The notes beneath the pieces were generated by a model, which saw only the letters and a program-made list of their open reading frames with translations, searched no databases and had not been told where the DNA came from. From Agromyces atrinae (lineage in GTDB: Bacteria; Actinomycetota; Actinomycetes; Actinomycetales; Microbacteriaceae): a stretch of DNA of 64,000 bases. This document shows, in pieces, positions 33,775-42,861 of this stretch. The position numbers were made by a program, and so were the translations under genes. The first letter of the stretch is position 1. Each line of letters starts with the position of its first letter. Location of the stretch: assembly GCF_013407835.1 (NCBI RefSeq), contig NZ_JACCBI010000001.1:2604001-2668000 (forward strand), in the 5' to 3' direction.

Positions 33775-34473
33775 ATGAACGCCCCGATCATCTCGGTCAA
33801 GGACGTGCGCAAGTCGTACGGCCGCGGCCCCAACCGCTTCGACGCCCTGAAGGGAGTGAGCTTCGACATCTTCGAGGGCGAGAGCGTCGCGATCGTCGGC
33901 AAGAGCGGTTCGGGCAAGTCGACCCTCATGCACGTGCTCGCCCTGCTCGACGCCCCCACGAGCGGCTCGATCGAGCTCGAAGGCGTCGACACGACGACGC
34001 TCACCGGAGCGCGCCTCAACCGCACCCGCAACAAGACGTTCGGGTTCGTCTTCCAGCAGTTCTTCCTCACTGCGAACACGTCGGTGCTCGAGAACGTGAT
34101 CCTGCCGCTCAAGATCGCCGGTGTGGGCCGCGCCGAGCGCAAGCGCCGCGGCCACGCCGCCCTCGAGCAGCTCGAACTCGACGACAAGGCGTCGAACAAG
34201 GCGCTCAACCTCTCGGGAGGTCAGAAGCAGCGCACGGTCATCGCGCGCGCCCTCGTCAACAACCCGCGCATCATCTTCGCCGACGAGCCCACGGGCAACC
34301 TCGACTCGGCGACGGGAGCGGTCGTCGAAGACATCCTCTTCGGTCTCAACCGCGAGAACGGCATCACGCTCATCGTCGTCACGCACGACGACGAACTGGC
34401 CGCGCGCTGCGACCGGCGACTCGTCATCCGCGACGGACTCCTCGTCGACACGACGGCGGAGGTGGCCGCATGA
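33775..34473 (+). CDS. ABC transporter ATP-binding protein (MacB/LolD type)
   Basis: The ATG at 33775 (CAGGAG upstream) gives 232 residues. Walker A is GKSGSGKST, the Q-loop is VFQQFFL, the signature is LNLSGGQKQR, Walker B is IIFADEPTGNLD and the switch histidine is in VTHDDE. This set, with TGNLDS, is characteristic of MacB/LolD-type exporters. It overlaps the permease gene (ATGA) and is divergent from the two-component system. Confidence 0.95.
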   Translation: MNAPIISVKDVRKSYGRGPNRFDALKGVSFDIFEGESVAIVGKSGSGKSTLMHVLALLDAPTSGSIELEGVDTTTLTGARLNRTRNKTFGFVFQQFFLTANTSVLENVILPLKIAGVGRAERKRRGHAALEQLELDDKASNKALNLSGGQKQRTVIARALVNNPRIIFADEPTGNLDSATGAVVEDILFGLNRENGITLIVVTHDDELAARCDRRLVIRDGLLVDTTAEVAA

Positions 34474-35771
34474 GGACCTCCGACCTCGTCGGCTCGGCCG
34501 TCGCCAACACCTTCCGCTCGAAGACGCGCACGATCCTGACGATCCTCGCGATCTTCGTCGGCGCCTTCACGCTCGCCCTGACGAGCGGCCTCGGCACCGG
34601 CATCAACCGGTACATCGACGACACCGTCACGTCGATCGGCGCCGAGGACGTCATGACCGTCACCGTGACATCCGACTCCCCGCTCGGTGTCAGCAGCGGA
34701 CCGACCGAGTACAACCCCGACGCCGTCGCGAGCGGGCAGCCCGGCCCTCCCGGGGCGACGGTCGTCGCCATCACCCCCGACGACCTCGACACGATCGCCG
34801 CGATCGACGGTGTGCTCGACGTGCAGCCCACGAAGACGATCTCGCCCGACTACGTCGTGGCCGGCGACGGCACGAAGTTCGTCGCGAGCGTCGGCAACCT
34901 CGTCGCGGGTCAGACCCTGCAGCTCGCCGAGGGCGCCGCCCCCGACGACTCCTCGAGCGAGCTCGAGGTCGCCCTGCCCGTCTCGTTCGTCGAACCGCTC
35001 GGGTTCGCGGATGACGCGGCGGCGATCGGGCAGGCCGTCACGATCGCGATCACGGATGCCGATCGGGTGCAGCACCTCATCGAGGCGACCGTCGTGGGCG
35101 TCGTCGACACGAGCATCGCCGCGCCGACCGGAGCGAGCCTCGTGCCGAACCGCGCGCTGACGGACGAGCTGTACACGACCCAGTCGAGCGGGCTCGCGGC
35201 CGCCGAGCAGGAGCGCTACGCGACGGCGAGCGTGTGGTTCGACCCTGACGCGAGCGACGAGGAGATCGCGGCGCTCAAGGACCGACTGGCCGACGCCGGG
35301 TTCACGGGCACGACGGTCGCCGATCAGCTCGGTGCCTTCACGACGATCATCGACGCGATCGTGCTCGTGCTGAACGCGTTCGCGGTCATCGCCCTGCTCG
35401 CGGCGAGCTTCGGCATCGTCAACACCCTCTTCATGTCGGTGCAGGAGCGCACCCGCGAGATCGGTCTCATGAAGGCCATGGGCATGGGCAGCGGCAAGGT
35501 CTTCGGGCTCTTCAGCCTCGAGGCGGTGTTCATCGGCTTCCTCGGCAGCGCGATCGGCGTCGTGCTCGCGATCCTCGCGGGAACGGGCATCAGCTCGGCG
35601 CTCTCGGGCGCGCTGCTCGCTGACCTGCCGGGTCTCACGCTCATCGCGTTCGATCCGTTGTCGATCGCGACGATCATCCTCGTCGTCATGGGCATCGCGT
35701 TCCTCGCCGGAACGTTGCCCGCGGCACGGGCCGCGAAGGCCGACCCCGTGGAGTCGCTGCGCTACGAGTAG
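34470..35771 (+). CDS. MacB/FtsX-type ABC transporter permease
   Basis: The protein has 433 residues. An N-terminal helix (about 23-43) is followed by a large extracytoplasmic domain (about 44-285) and three C-terminal helices with the FtsX signature MSVQERTREIGLMKAMGMGSGKVFGLF. The final AAKADPVESLRYE is typical of MacB-like permeases. With the ATPase it probably exports or extracts a peptide or lipid-like compound from the membrane; the substrate is unknown. Confidence 0.94.
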   Translation: MRTSDLVGSAVANTFRSKTRTILTILAIFVGAFTLALTSGLGTGINRYIDDTVTSIGAEDVMTVTVTSDSPLGVSSGPTEYNPDAVASGQPGPPGATVVAITPDDLDTIAAIDGVLDVQPTKTISPDYVVAGDGTKFVASVGNLVAGQTLQLAEGAAPDDSSSELEVALPVSFVEPLGFADDAAAIGQAVTIAITDADRVQHLIEATVVGVVDTSIAAPTGASLVPNRALTDELYTTQSSGLAAAEQERYATASVWFDPDASDEEIAALKDRLADAGFTGTTVADQLGAFTTIIDAIVLVLNAFAVIALLAASFGIVNTLFMSVQERTREIGLMKAMGMGSGKVFGLFSLEAVFIGFLGSAIGVVLAILAGTGISSALSGALLADLPGLTLIAFDPLSIATIILVVMGIAFLAGTLPAARAAKADPVESLRYE

Positions 35772-35796
35772 GGACGAACTCGACGGGCGGCGCAGA

Positions 35797-36231
35797 TCAC
35801 CGAAGCGTGTAGACGTTCTCGGAGATCTGCGTCGCCCCGCTCGGGATGGGGTGGTTGTCGGGGACGAGGGAGTACTGACCCGACCGAGTTCCTGTCGTCA
35901 TCGGGCCTGTCGCTCCGCAGCCGGCGCCCCACTTCTCGGTTCCGTCCTCTTGCTCGCCTGGATCGATGAGAATGCAGTGCAGATCGGGTTCTCCCCTGAG
36001 CACATAGAGCCGGTTGCCGTTGTGCTCTCCGACGAAGCGGGCGCTGTCCGGGTCCATATCGTCGCCGAAATCGACGAGTACCGCCTCGCGGATCACGTCG
36101 TCGGCCGTCGCCTCGCGATCGAGCACCGCGAAGCCCTCACCGCCGACGCACCCCGTGAGCATCAGCAGACTGCCCGCGAGAAGCCCGCCGAGCACGGTCG
36201 ATCGAAGCACCCCATGTCGTTTCCCCATCAC
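35797..36231 (-). CDS. Putative lipoprotein
   Basis: The protein has 144 residues. The signal ends in lipobox LTGC (Cys about 28). The mature part has two cysteines (LHCILID and GAGCGATG) and no recognised domain. Codon choice is less G/C-biased at third positions than in the flanking ABC genes, which may indicate more recent acquisition. The second Met (MGKRHG) is an equally possible start. It is convergent with the permease gene. Confidence 0.72.
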   Translation of the reverse strand: MMGKRHGVLRSTVLGGLLAGSLLMLTGCVGGEGFAVLDREATADDVIREAVLVDFGDDMDPDSARFVGEHNGNRLYVLRGEPDLHCILIDPGEQEDGTEKWGAGCGATGPMTTGTRSGQYSLVPDNHPIPSGATQISENVYTLR

Positions 36232-36350
36232 TCCACCGTGTCACAGCGCGCGGCGGCGCGATAGCCTCGCGATTTTTCACGTCGTCCGGCCCGACCGGCG
36301 ATGCGCCCTCCGATCTAGCCTCGTGACGTTCGCGTAGCTCGGAGGGCCTC

Positions 36351-37127
36351 ATGACGACGAAGGACCGCACACGTACTGAGGCGATCCGACGCCGCGCGAA
36401 CGAGGAACGACGCCGAGACGAGGCTCTGAGAAGGCGACGGCGCCTTCTCGTACAGATCGGTGTCGTGGTCGGCGGTGCGCTCATCGTCGTGGGCGGGGTG
36501 CTCGCCGTCACGGGTCTGTCCAGCCAGGCGCGTGAGGCGAGCACACCGTCGATCCGGACGACGGTCACGGTCGCGGGCACAGCGGCCGTGCCGTTCGTCG
36601 TCGAGGGTTCGACGGTGCGCATCGGCGAGCCCGACGCGCCTGTCGAGCTCTCGATCTACGAGGACTTCTCGTGCCTGCACTGCCAAGACCTCGACGCAGC
36701 AATCGAGCCCGTGCTCCCCGAGCTGATCGCGAGCGGCGACGTCGCCGTCGAGTACCACCCGATGCGCGTCGTCACGAACTTCGGCACGCGCGCCGGCAGT
36801 GCGGCGACGTGCGTCGCCGTCGGTTCGCCCGAGAACTGGATGACGGTGCACGCGGCGCTCTTCGCAGCCCATGACGCCGCCTCCGACGCGTGGTCGTACT
36901 CCGACCTGCGCGGGTTCGTCGCCGATCTCGGCGTCACCGACGAGGCGACGCTCGACTGCATCGAGTCGGGTCGGTACGCGCCCTGGATCGAGCAGAACAC
37001 CCGCGTCGCGGCGGCGGAGGGCGTCACCGCGACACCGACCCTGCTCGTGAACGGCGAAGCGTCCGACATCCGTTCGGCGGAGGCGCTCACCGCAGCCGTC
37101 GAGGCGATCCTCGCGACGGATGACTGA
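36351..37127 (+). CDS. Membrane-anchored DsbA-like thiol-disulfide oxidoreductase
   Basis: The protein has 258 residues. A strongly basic cytoplasmic N-terminus (about 1-32) precedes one transmembrane helix (33-54). The outside domain has the DsbA/thioredoxin-4 fold with active site C108-L-H-C111 in YEDFSCLHCQDLD and the cis-proline loop GVTATPTLLVNG. It introduces disulfides into exported proteins. It overlaps the VKOR gene by 8 bp, and VKOR would reoxidise it. Confidence 0.93.
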   Translation: MTTKDRTRTEAIRRRANEERRRDEALRRRRRLLVQIGVVVGGALIVVGGVLAVTGLSSQAREASTPSIRTTVTVAGTAAVPFVVEGSTVRIGEPDAPVELSIYEDFSCLHCQDLDAAIEPVLPELIASGDVAVEYHPMRVVTNFGTRAGSAATCVAVGSPENWMTVHAALFAAHDAASDAWSYSDLRGFVADLGVTDEATLDCIESGRYAPWIEQNTRVAAAEGVTATPTLLVNGEASDIRSAEALTAAVEAILATDD

Positions 37128-37695
37128 GGCGCGCGCCGCGCGCGGCGGCTGGACGTTCGTCGTCTGCGGCGTCGCGGGCCTCGTCGCATCGTTCGTACTC
37201 GTCGTCGACCTCCTGCGGCTGCTGCGCGACCCCGACACCGTGCTCGCGTGCGACATCGGACCGTTCATCGCGTGCGGACCCGTCATGACGTCGCCCGCGT
37301 CGAGCGTGCTCGGCGTGCCCAACGCGCTCATCGGTGTCGTCGCGTTCACCGTGATCCTCACGCTGGGCGTGCTCCTCGTCTCGCGCGTCCGACTGCCCGC
37401 ATGGGTCTGGCGGGCGCTCGCCGGAGGCATGGTGCTCGCCGCCGTCGCGATCACGGGGATGCAGGTCCAGAGCATCGTCGTCATCGGCACGCTGTGCGCG
37501 TGGTGCATGCTCGTGTGGGCCGTGACGATCCTGCTCGTCGTGACGGTGCTCGGCGAAGCGCTGGGCGGGCAGGACGCCCTCGGCGCGAGCGGTCGGAGGG
37601 TCGGGCGCTTCATCGCCCGCAATCGAGCGGTGATCGTCGTGCTCTGGTACCTCGCCATCGCCGGCGCGATCGTCGCCGTGATCGCTCCCTTCTGA
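37120..37695 (+). CDS. VKOR-family membrane oxidoreductase (DsbB functional equivalent)
   Basis: The protein has 191 residues with five hydrophobic helices. The redox cysteines are C44 and C52 (ACDIGPFIACGPVM) and the C126-A-W-C129 pair facing quinone; the S/T in SPASSVLGVPNALIG is also conserved. In actinobacteria VKOR replaces DsbB and passes electrons from DsbA to menaquinone. The fused reading frames with the DsbA-like gene support a dedicated pair. Confidence 0.94.
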   Translation: MTEARAARGGWTFVVCGVAGLVASFVLVVDLLRLLRDPDTVLACDIGPFIACGPVMTSPASSVLGVPNALIGVVAFTVILTLGVLLVSRVRLPAWVWRALAGGMVLAAVAITGMQVQSIVVIGTLCAWCMLVWAVTILLVVTVLGEALGGQDALGASGRRVGRFIARNRAVIVVLWYLAIAGAIVAVIAPF

Positions 37696-37704
37696 ACGAC
37701 ACAC

Positions 37705-37733
37705 TTGCCTGCGCGCCCGGCGCGTGTGATACT
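37705..37733 (+). promoter_or_regulatory. Promoter of the GH3/ABC sugar operon
   Basis: TTGCCT (37705-37710) and GATACT (37728-37733) are 17 bases apart and the -10 is preceded by TGT. Tandem operators start 15 bases downstream, overlapping the expected transcription start. Confidence 0.55.
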
Positions 37734-37747
37734 CGAGCCGTCACGTT

Positions 37748-37774
37748 CTTATGCGCATAAGTTATGCGCATAAG
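37748..37774. promoter_or_regulatory. Two tandem LacI-type operators of the GH3/ABC operon
   Basis: CTTATGCGCATAAG (37748-37761) is a perfect palindrome, and TTATGCGCATAA recurs at 37762-37773, exactly 13 bases on. They lie just downstream of the promoter and 53 bases before the binding-protein start. The LacI gene at the end of this operon (42862) is the likely binder. Confidence 0.8.
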
Positions 37775-37826
37775 ACACACAGCACAGCGGTTCCGCCCCC
37801 GCGGAGCCGAGTTCGAGGAGGAACTC

Positions 37827-39092
37827 GTGAAGAACACCACCCGTCTCGGCGTGGTCGCCGGCCTAGTCGCCGTGACCCTCGCCCTCACCGGCTGCGGCCG
37901 GGCCGACGACACCGGCGAGGGCCCCGCGGCTGCGGGAACCATCGGTGACGGCCCCGCCACCGGAACGCTCACCATGTGGGCCATGGGAACCGAAGGCGAG
38001 CTCCTGCCCGACTTCGTCGCCGCCTTCGAAGAGGCCAACCCCGACGTCTCGATCGAAGTCACCGCGATACCGTGGGATGCCGCGTACAACAAGTTCCAGA
38101 CGGCGATCGCCGCGGGCAACACCCCCGACATCGCCATGGTCGGTTCGACGTGGATGGCCGACTTCACCGATGCGTTCAGCACGGTGCCGACCGACCTCGA
38201 CACGAGCGACTTCTTCCCCGGCTCGATGAGCACCAACGAGGTCGGCGACCGCGTCGCCGGTGTGCCGTGGTACGTCGACACCCGCGTGCTCTACTACCGC
38301 ACCGACCTCGCCGCGCAGGCCGGCTGGGACAAGGCCCCCGAGACGTGGGACGAGCTGAAGCAGCTCGCCGCCGACTACCAGTCGAAGGCCGGAGCCGACT
38401 TCGGTATGCGTCTGCCCGCCGGCAACGACTCGTTCCAGGGCACGCTCTGGATGCCGTGGTCGAACGGCGCCGAGCTCACCGACGGTGACGCCTGGACCCT
38501 CGACACCCCCGAGATGGTCGAAGCGTACGAGTACTACCAGAGCTTCTTCACCGAGGGGCTCTCGGACCCCGACGCCGACGTGTCGGCCGGAGCCCAGGAA
38601 GCCGCGTTCGTCGACGGCAGCACGCCGATGCTCATCGACGGACCGTTCATGCGCAGCCAGCTCGCGACGCTCGGTGGCGACGGCTTCGACGAGAAGTACG
38701 CGACGGCCGTCATCCCCGCGAAGGAATCGTCCGTCTCGTTCAGCGGCGGCGCGAACCTCGTCGTTTTCAACAACGGCGACAACCAGACCTCGGCGTGGAA
38801 GCTCGCGCAGTGGCTCAGCCAGCCCGAGACCCAGGTCGACTGGTACGAAGCTTCCGGCGACCTGCCCTCGGCGCAGTCGGCGTGGAAGGACCCGTCCATC
38901 GCGGATGACGCGAGCCTGACGACCTTCGGAACCCAGCTCGAGACCGCGAAGGCCACGCCCGTGACCACGACGTGGGTTCAGGTGGGCGCCGCCGCCGACC
39001 AGGCGCTCGAACTGCTGCGCCGCGGACAGGCCACGGTCGAGGAGGCCCTCGCCGACCTCCAGGCCAAGGCGGACTCCATCGGAATGGGCTGA
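37827..39092 (+). CDS. Sugar ABC transporter substrate-binding lipoprotein (CUT1)
   Basis: The GTG at 37827 follows GAGGAGGAA and gives 421 residues; an upstream in-frame ATG would lie inside the operator. The lipobox is LTGC with Cys23. The mature part is a family 1 extracellular solute-binding protein (GTLTMWAMGTEGELL, TPDIAMVGSTWMADF, PWYVDTRVLYYRTDL). It captures an oligosaccharide for the two downstream permeases. The GH3 enzyme in the operon suggests a beta-linked oligosaccharide. Confidence 0.92.
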   Translation: MKNTTRLGVVAGLVAVTLALTGCGRADDTGEGPAAAGTIGDGPATGTLTMWAMGTEGELLPDFVAAFEEANPDVSIEVTAIPWDAAYNKFQTAIAAGNTPDIAMVGSTWMADFTDAFSTVPTDLDTSDFFPGSMSTNEVGDRVAGVPWYVDTRVLYYRTDLAAQAGWDKAPETWDELKQLAADYQSKAGADFGMRLPAGNDSFQGTLWMPWSNGAELTDGDAWTLDTPEMVEAYEYYQSFFTEGLSDPDADVSAGAQEAAFVDGSTPMLIDGPFMRSQLATLGGDGFDEKYATAVIPAKESSVSFSGGANLVVFNNGDNQTSAWKLAQWLSQPETQVDWYEASGDLPSAQSAWKDPSIADDASLTTFGTQLETAKATPVTTTWVQVGAAADQALELLRRGQATVEEALADLQAKADSIGMG

Positions 39093-39094
39093 TC

Positions 39095-40063
39095 GTGGCC
39101 CTTCCCGCACTGAGTGAGGTCGGGGCGCGCGTGCGCCCCGGCCCCGCCGGCCGGCCCTCGAACGGCCGACGCTCCACGGGCCCGTCGAGCCAGAAGCGAC
39201 GACAGGCACTCATCGCGTGGGGCTTCTGCCTTCCGTTCGTCATCGTGTTCGGAATCTTCATGGTCGTGCCGCTCGTCGGCTCGTTCGCGATGTCGTTCAC
39301 GGACTTCACCGCCCGCGACATCCCCTCGCCCTTCTCGGTGAACTTCACCGGGCTCGAGCAGTACGGCGCCCTCTTCAGCGACCCGCGCTTCGTGAAGTCG
39401 CTCGGCGTCACCGCGATCTTCGTCGTCGTCGGCATCCCCGTCACGATGGCCGTCGCGCTCGGTCTCGCCCTCGCGCTCAACATGAGCAAGGGCAAGTTCG
39501 TCTCGTTCCTGCGCGTCGGCTTCTACGCGCCCGTCGTCACGAGCATCGTCGCCGTGGCCGTCGTCTGGCGCTACATCCTGCAGCCCGAGGGGCTGCTCAA
39601 CAGCGCACTCGCCGTCGTCGGCATCGACGGGCCCAACTGGCTCAACGACCCGAGCTGGGCGCTGCCGTCGCTCATCATGATGGCGGTCTGGCGGAACGTC
39701 GGAACCCTCATGGTCATCTTCCTGGCCGGCCTCCAGGCCGTACCCGAGGAGGTGCAGGAGGCCGCCGTCATGGACGGCGCGAGCCCGTTCCGACGCCTGC
39801 GCTCGGTGACGCTGCCGCTCCTCCGCCCCACACTCCTGCTCGGCGCCATCCTCATCTCGGTCGGCTACCTGCAGTTCTTCGAGGAGGCCTTCGTCATGAC
39901 GAAGGGCGGCCCGCTCGACTCGACCCTCTCGGTCGCCTATTACACGTACCAGCAGTTCGGCTTCGGCGAGTACGGTCTCGCCTCCGCCGCCAGCTACGTC
40001 CTGTTCCTCGCGATCGCGCTGATCAGCCTCCTGCAGTTCCGACTGCTGCGCTCGAAGGACTGA
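39095..40063 (+). CDS. Sugar ABC transporter permease (MalF type)
   Basis: The GTG at 39095, two bases after the binding-protein stop, gives 322 residues with about six helices. The EAA loop is EEVQEAAVMDGASPFRRLRSVTLPLL. The first 35 residues are cytoplasmic and basic. Together with the next permease it forms the CUT1 channel. No ATPase gene is present in the operon, so a shared MsmK-type ATPase encoded elsewhere is expected. Confidence 0.92.
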   Translation: MALPALSEVGARVRPGPAGRPSNGRRSTGPSSQKRRQALIAWGFCLPFVIVFGIFMVVPLVGSFAMSFTDFTARDIPSPFSVNFTGLEQYGALFSDPRFVKSLGVTAIFVVVGIPVTMAVALGLALALNMSKGKFVSFLRVGFYAPVVTSIVAVAVVWRYILQPEGLLNSALAVVGIDGPNWLNDPSWALPSLIMMAVWRNVGTLMVIFLAGLQAVPEEVQEAAVMDGASPFRRLRSVTLPLLRPTLLLGAILISVGYLQFFEEAFVMTKGGPLDSTLSVAYYTYQQFGFGEYGLASAASYVLFLAIALISLLQFRLLRSKD

Positions 40064-40071
40064 GGAGAACC

Positions 40072-40953
40072 ATGTCATCGACCACCGCCGTGCGCCCCGC
40101 CACGGGTACGCCTCCGACGACCCGGCGTCCGCGCCGTCGCCTGTCGGGCCGCGCGCTCTCGTTCATCATCCTCACCATCGGCCTCCTCGTCTGGCTCGTG
40201 CCGTTCGCCTGGATGGCCCTCGGCTCCGTCAAGACGCAGAGCGAGATCCTGCAGCGACCGCCGACGTGGTGGCCCGAGAACCCGACGGGCGACAACTTCG
40301 CCCAGTGGTTCGGGCCGCTCGACTTCGGCACGTTCTTCACGAACAGCCTCGTCGTCGCCGTCGTCACGGTGCTCGGCAACCTGATCTTCTGCTCGATGGT
40401 CGGGTACGCCCTCGCGAAGATGGAGTTCCCCGGCAAGAAGATCCTCTTCGCCGTCGTCATGATCACGCTCATGGTGCCCGGCGTCGTGACCTTCGTGCCG
40501 CTCTTCGTCATGGTCTCGAAGCTCGGCCTCGTCAACAGCTACGCCGCGCTCATCCTGCCGTTCATCACGGCGCCCCTCGGCGTCTTCCTCATGAGGCAGT
40601 TCATGCTCGGCATCCCCGAGGCGCTCATCGAAGCCGCGCGCATCGACGGGGCGAGTGAACTGCGCATCTTCGCCCGCGTCGTCATGCCGCTCTGCGGACC
40701 GCCGCTCGCGACCCTCGCGATCCTCACGTTCCTCACCTCATGGAACAACTTCCTCTGGCCGCTCGTCTCGGCGCAGACCGAGTCGATGTACACGCTGCCG
40801 GTCGCCCTGTCGCTGTACTCGACGGGCCAGAACGCGACGAACTACGGCCTGCTCCTCGCGGGCTCCGTGCTCGTCATCACGCCGATCCTCGCCCTGTTCG
40901 TGGTGCTCCAGCGCTACTTCATCCAGGGCATCGCCACCGCGGGCCTCAAGTAG
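40072..40953 (+). CDS. Sugar ABC transporter permease (MalG type)
   Basis: The ATG at 40072 (GAGGAGAAC upstream) gives 293 residues with six helices. The EAA loop is PEALIEAARIDGASELRIFARVVMPL. It lies eight bases after the MalF-type gene and 25 bases before the GH3 gene in one operon. Confidence 0.93.
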   Translation: MSSTTAVRPATGTPPTTRRPRRRLSGRALSFIILTIGLLVWLVPFAWMALGSVKTQSEILQRPPTWWPENPTGDNFAQWFGPLDFGTFFTNSLVVAVVTVLGNLIFCSMVGYALAKMEFPGKKILFAVVMITLMVPGVVTFVPLFVMVSKLGLVNSYAALILPFITAPLGVFLMRQFMLGIPEALIEAARIDGASELRIFARVVMPLCGPPLATLAILTFLTSWNNFLWPLVSAQTESMYTLPVALSLYSTGQNATNYGLLLAGSVLVITPILALFVVLQRYFIQGIATAGLK

Positions 40954-40978
40954 TCCGCCGCAACTCCGAGAGACACGT

Positions 40979-42850
40979 ATGACTCGCTCCTTCCTGACCG
41001 CGCCCGACGGCACGACGTTCCGCGACCTGAACGGCAACGGCGTGCTCGACCCGTACGAAGACCCGCGCCTGTCGCCCGAGGAACGCACCGACGACCTGCT
41101 CGGCCGGTTGAGCCTCGAGGAGAAGGTGGGTCTGATGTTCCAGACCGTCATCGAGGTGGGGGATGACGGTGAGCTGCTCGAGGCACCGGGACGCATCTCG
41201 AAGTCGGCCACGACCGAGGTCGTCGTGGGCAAGAACATGTCGCACTTCAACGTGCACCACATCCAGACGGCCCGCCAGGCCGCCGAGTGGAACAACAACC
41301 TGCAGGAGCTCGCCGAGTCGACGCCGCACGGGATTCCCGTGACGATCAGCACCGACCCCCGGCACGCGTTCGTCGAGAACTCGGGCGTCGCGTTCTCGGC
41401 GGGCCCGTTCTCGCAGTGGCCCGAGCCGATGGGGCTCGCCGCGATCGACGACGTCGACGCGATCCGAGCTTTCGCCGACATCGCGCGGCAGGAATATGTC
41501 GCCGTCGGCATACGCGCGGCGCTGCACCCGCAGATCGACCTCGCGACCGAGCCGCGGTGGGGCCGTCAGGCGCAGTCGCTCGGCCACGACGCCGACCGTG
41601 TCGCCGAGTTCACGGCCGCCTATCTCGAGGGGTTCCAGGGCGACGTGCTCGGGGCGACGAGCGTCGCGTGCACGACGAAGCACTTCCCCGGTGGCGGTCC
41701 GCAGAAGGACGGCGAGGACGCGCACTTCCCGTACGGCCGCGAGCAGGTCTACCCCGCGGGCATGTTCGACTACCACCTGCGCCCCTTCGAGGAGGCGATC
41801 CGCCGCGGCACCGCGGCGATCATGCCGTACTACGGCATGCCCGTCGGCCTCGAGCGCGACGGTGAAGCGATCGAGGAGGTCGGCTTCGGCTACAACCGCC
41901 AGATCATCACCGACCTGCTGCGCGGCGAACTCGGCTACGACGGCGTCGTCGTCACCGACTGGGAGCTCGTCAACGACAACCACGTCGGCGACCAGGTACT
42001 CCCGGCCCGGGCGTGGGGCGTTGAGTCGCTCACGCCGCCCGAGCGCATGGAGAAGATCCTGCACGCGGGAGCCGATCAGTTCGGCGGTGAGGAGTGCGTC
42101 GACATCCTCCTCGATCTCGTCGCGGAGGGGCGCGTGACCGAGGAGCGCATCGACGAGTCCGCCCGCCGCATCCTGCTCGTGAAGTTCCAGCTCGGGCTCT
42201 TCGACGACCCGTACGTCGACGTCGATGCCGCCGAGGCGCTCGTCGGTCGGGCCGACTTCCGTGAGCAGGGCCACCGCGCGCAGGCCGAGTCGATCACGAT
42301 CCTCGAGAACGTCGAGCGCGACGGCGTGCCGACCCTGCCGCTCTTCGCGGGGCCCGAGAAGGTCGCGATCTACAGCGAGAACGTCGGCGCTGATGCGCTC
42401 GCGGCCTGGGGCACGAGCGTCACCGACCCGGCCGACGCCGACGTCGCGATCGTGCGCCTCGGCGCGCCCTTCGAACCGCGTGACGACCTCTTCCTCGAGG
42501 CGTGGTTCCACCAGGGGTCTCTCGAGTTCCCGCCCGGTCTCGTGCACCGGCTGCTGCGCATCGCCGACCACTGCCCGCTCGTCGTCGTCGTGAACCTCGA
42601 CCGGCCCGCGATCATGACGCCGCTCGTGCCGTTCGTGTCGGCGCTCGCCGTCGACTACGGCAGCTCGGACGCGGCTCTGCTCGATGCGCTCGCCGGAGTC
42701 ATCCCCCCTCGCGGCAGCCTGCCCGTCGAGATCCCCCGCTCGATGGACGCCGTACGTGCGTCGCGCGAGGATGCGCCGTCCGATACCGAGAACCCCGTGT
42801 ACCCGTTGCACTACGGCCTCAGCCTGCACGGCCCGGCCGCCCTGCGTTAG
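40979..42850 (+). CDS. Glycoside hydrolase family 3 protein (beta-glycosidase)
   Basis: The protein has 623 residues and no signal peptide, so it acts in the cytoplasm on imported oligosaccharides. The N-terminus has an EF-hand-like loop (DLNGNGVLDPYEDP). The (beta/alpha)8 domain has KHFPGGGPQKDGED and the nucleophile D327 in GVVVTDWE; the second domain (about 420-610) is the smaller C-terminal GH3 domain. Beta-glucosidase or beta-xylosidase activity is possible; the sequence alone does not decide. Confidence 0.92.
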   Translation: MTRSFLTAPDGTTFRDLNGNGVLDPYEDPRLSPEERTDDLLGRLSLEEKVGLMFQTVIEVGDDGELLEAPGRISKSATTEVVVGKNMSHFNVHHIQTARQAAEWNNNLQELAESTPHGIPVTISTDPRHAFVENSGVAFSAGPFSQWPEPMGLAAIDDVDAIRAFADIARQEYVAVGIRAALHPQIDLATEPRWGRQAQSLGHDADRVAEFTAAYLEGFQGDVLGATSVACTTKHFPGGGPQKDGEDAHFPYGREQVYPAGMFDYHLRPFEEAIRRGTAAIMPYYGMPVGLERDGEAIEEVGFGYNRQIITDLLRGELGYDGVVVTDWELVNDNHVGDQVLPARAWGVESLTPPERMEKILHAGADQFGGEECVDILLDLVAEGRVTEERIDESARRILLVKFQLGLFDDPYVDVDAAEALVGRADFREQGHRAQAESITILENVERDGVPTLPLFAGPEKVAIYSENVGADALAAWGTSVTDPADADVAIVRLGAPFEPRDDLFLEAWFHQGSLEFPPGLVHRLLRIADHCPLVVVVNLDRPAIMTPLVPFVSALAVDYGSSDAALLDALAGVIPPRGSLPVEIPRSMDAVRASREDAPSDTENPVYPLHYGLSLHGPAALR

Positions 42851-42853
42851 GCT
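42848..42853 (+). promoter_or_regulatory. -10 box before the LacI gene at the operon end
   Basis: TAGGCT overlaps the GH3 stop codon and ends eight bases before the LacI ATG, with no ribosome binding site between. It suggests a separate leaderless promoter in addition to read-through. Confidence 0.45.
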
Positions 42854-42861
42854 CGGCGGCT

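Noticed and set aside
37764..37826. An upstream ATG for the sugar-binding protein of the GH3 operon
   Set aside because: It lies inside the operator, lacks a ribosome binding site and would place 21 residues before the lipoprotein signal.
40946..42829. A 627-codon minus-strand open frame opposite the GH3 gene
   Set aside because: The composition is typical of shadow frames, and the GH3 catalytic motifs are on the plus strand.
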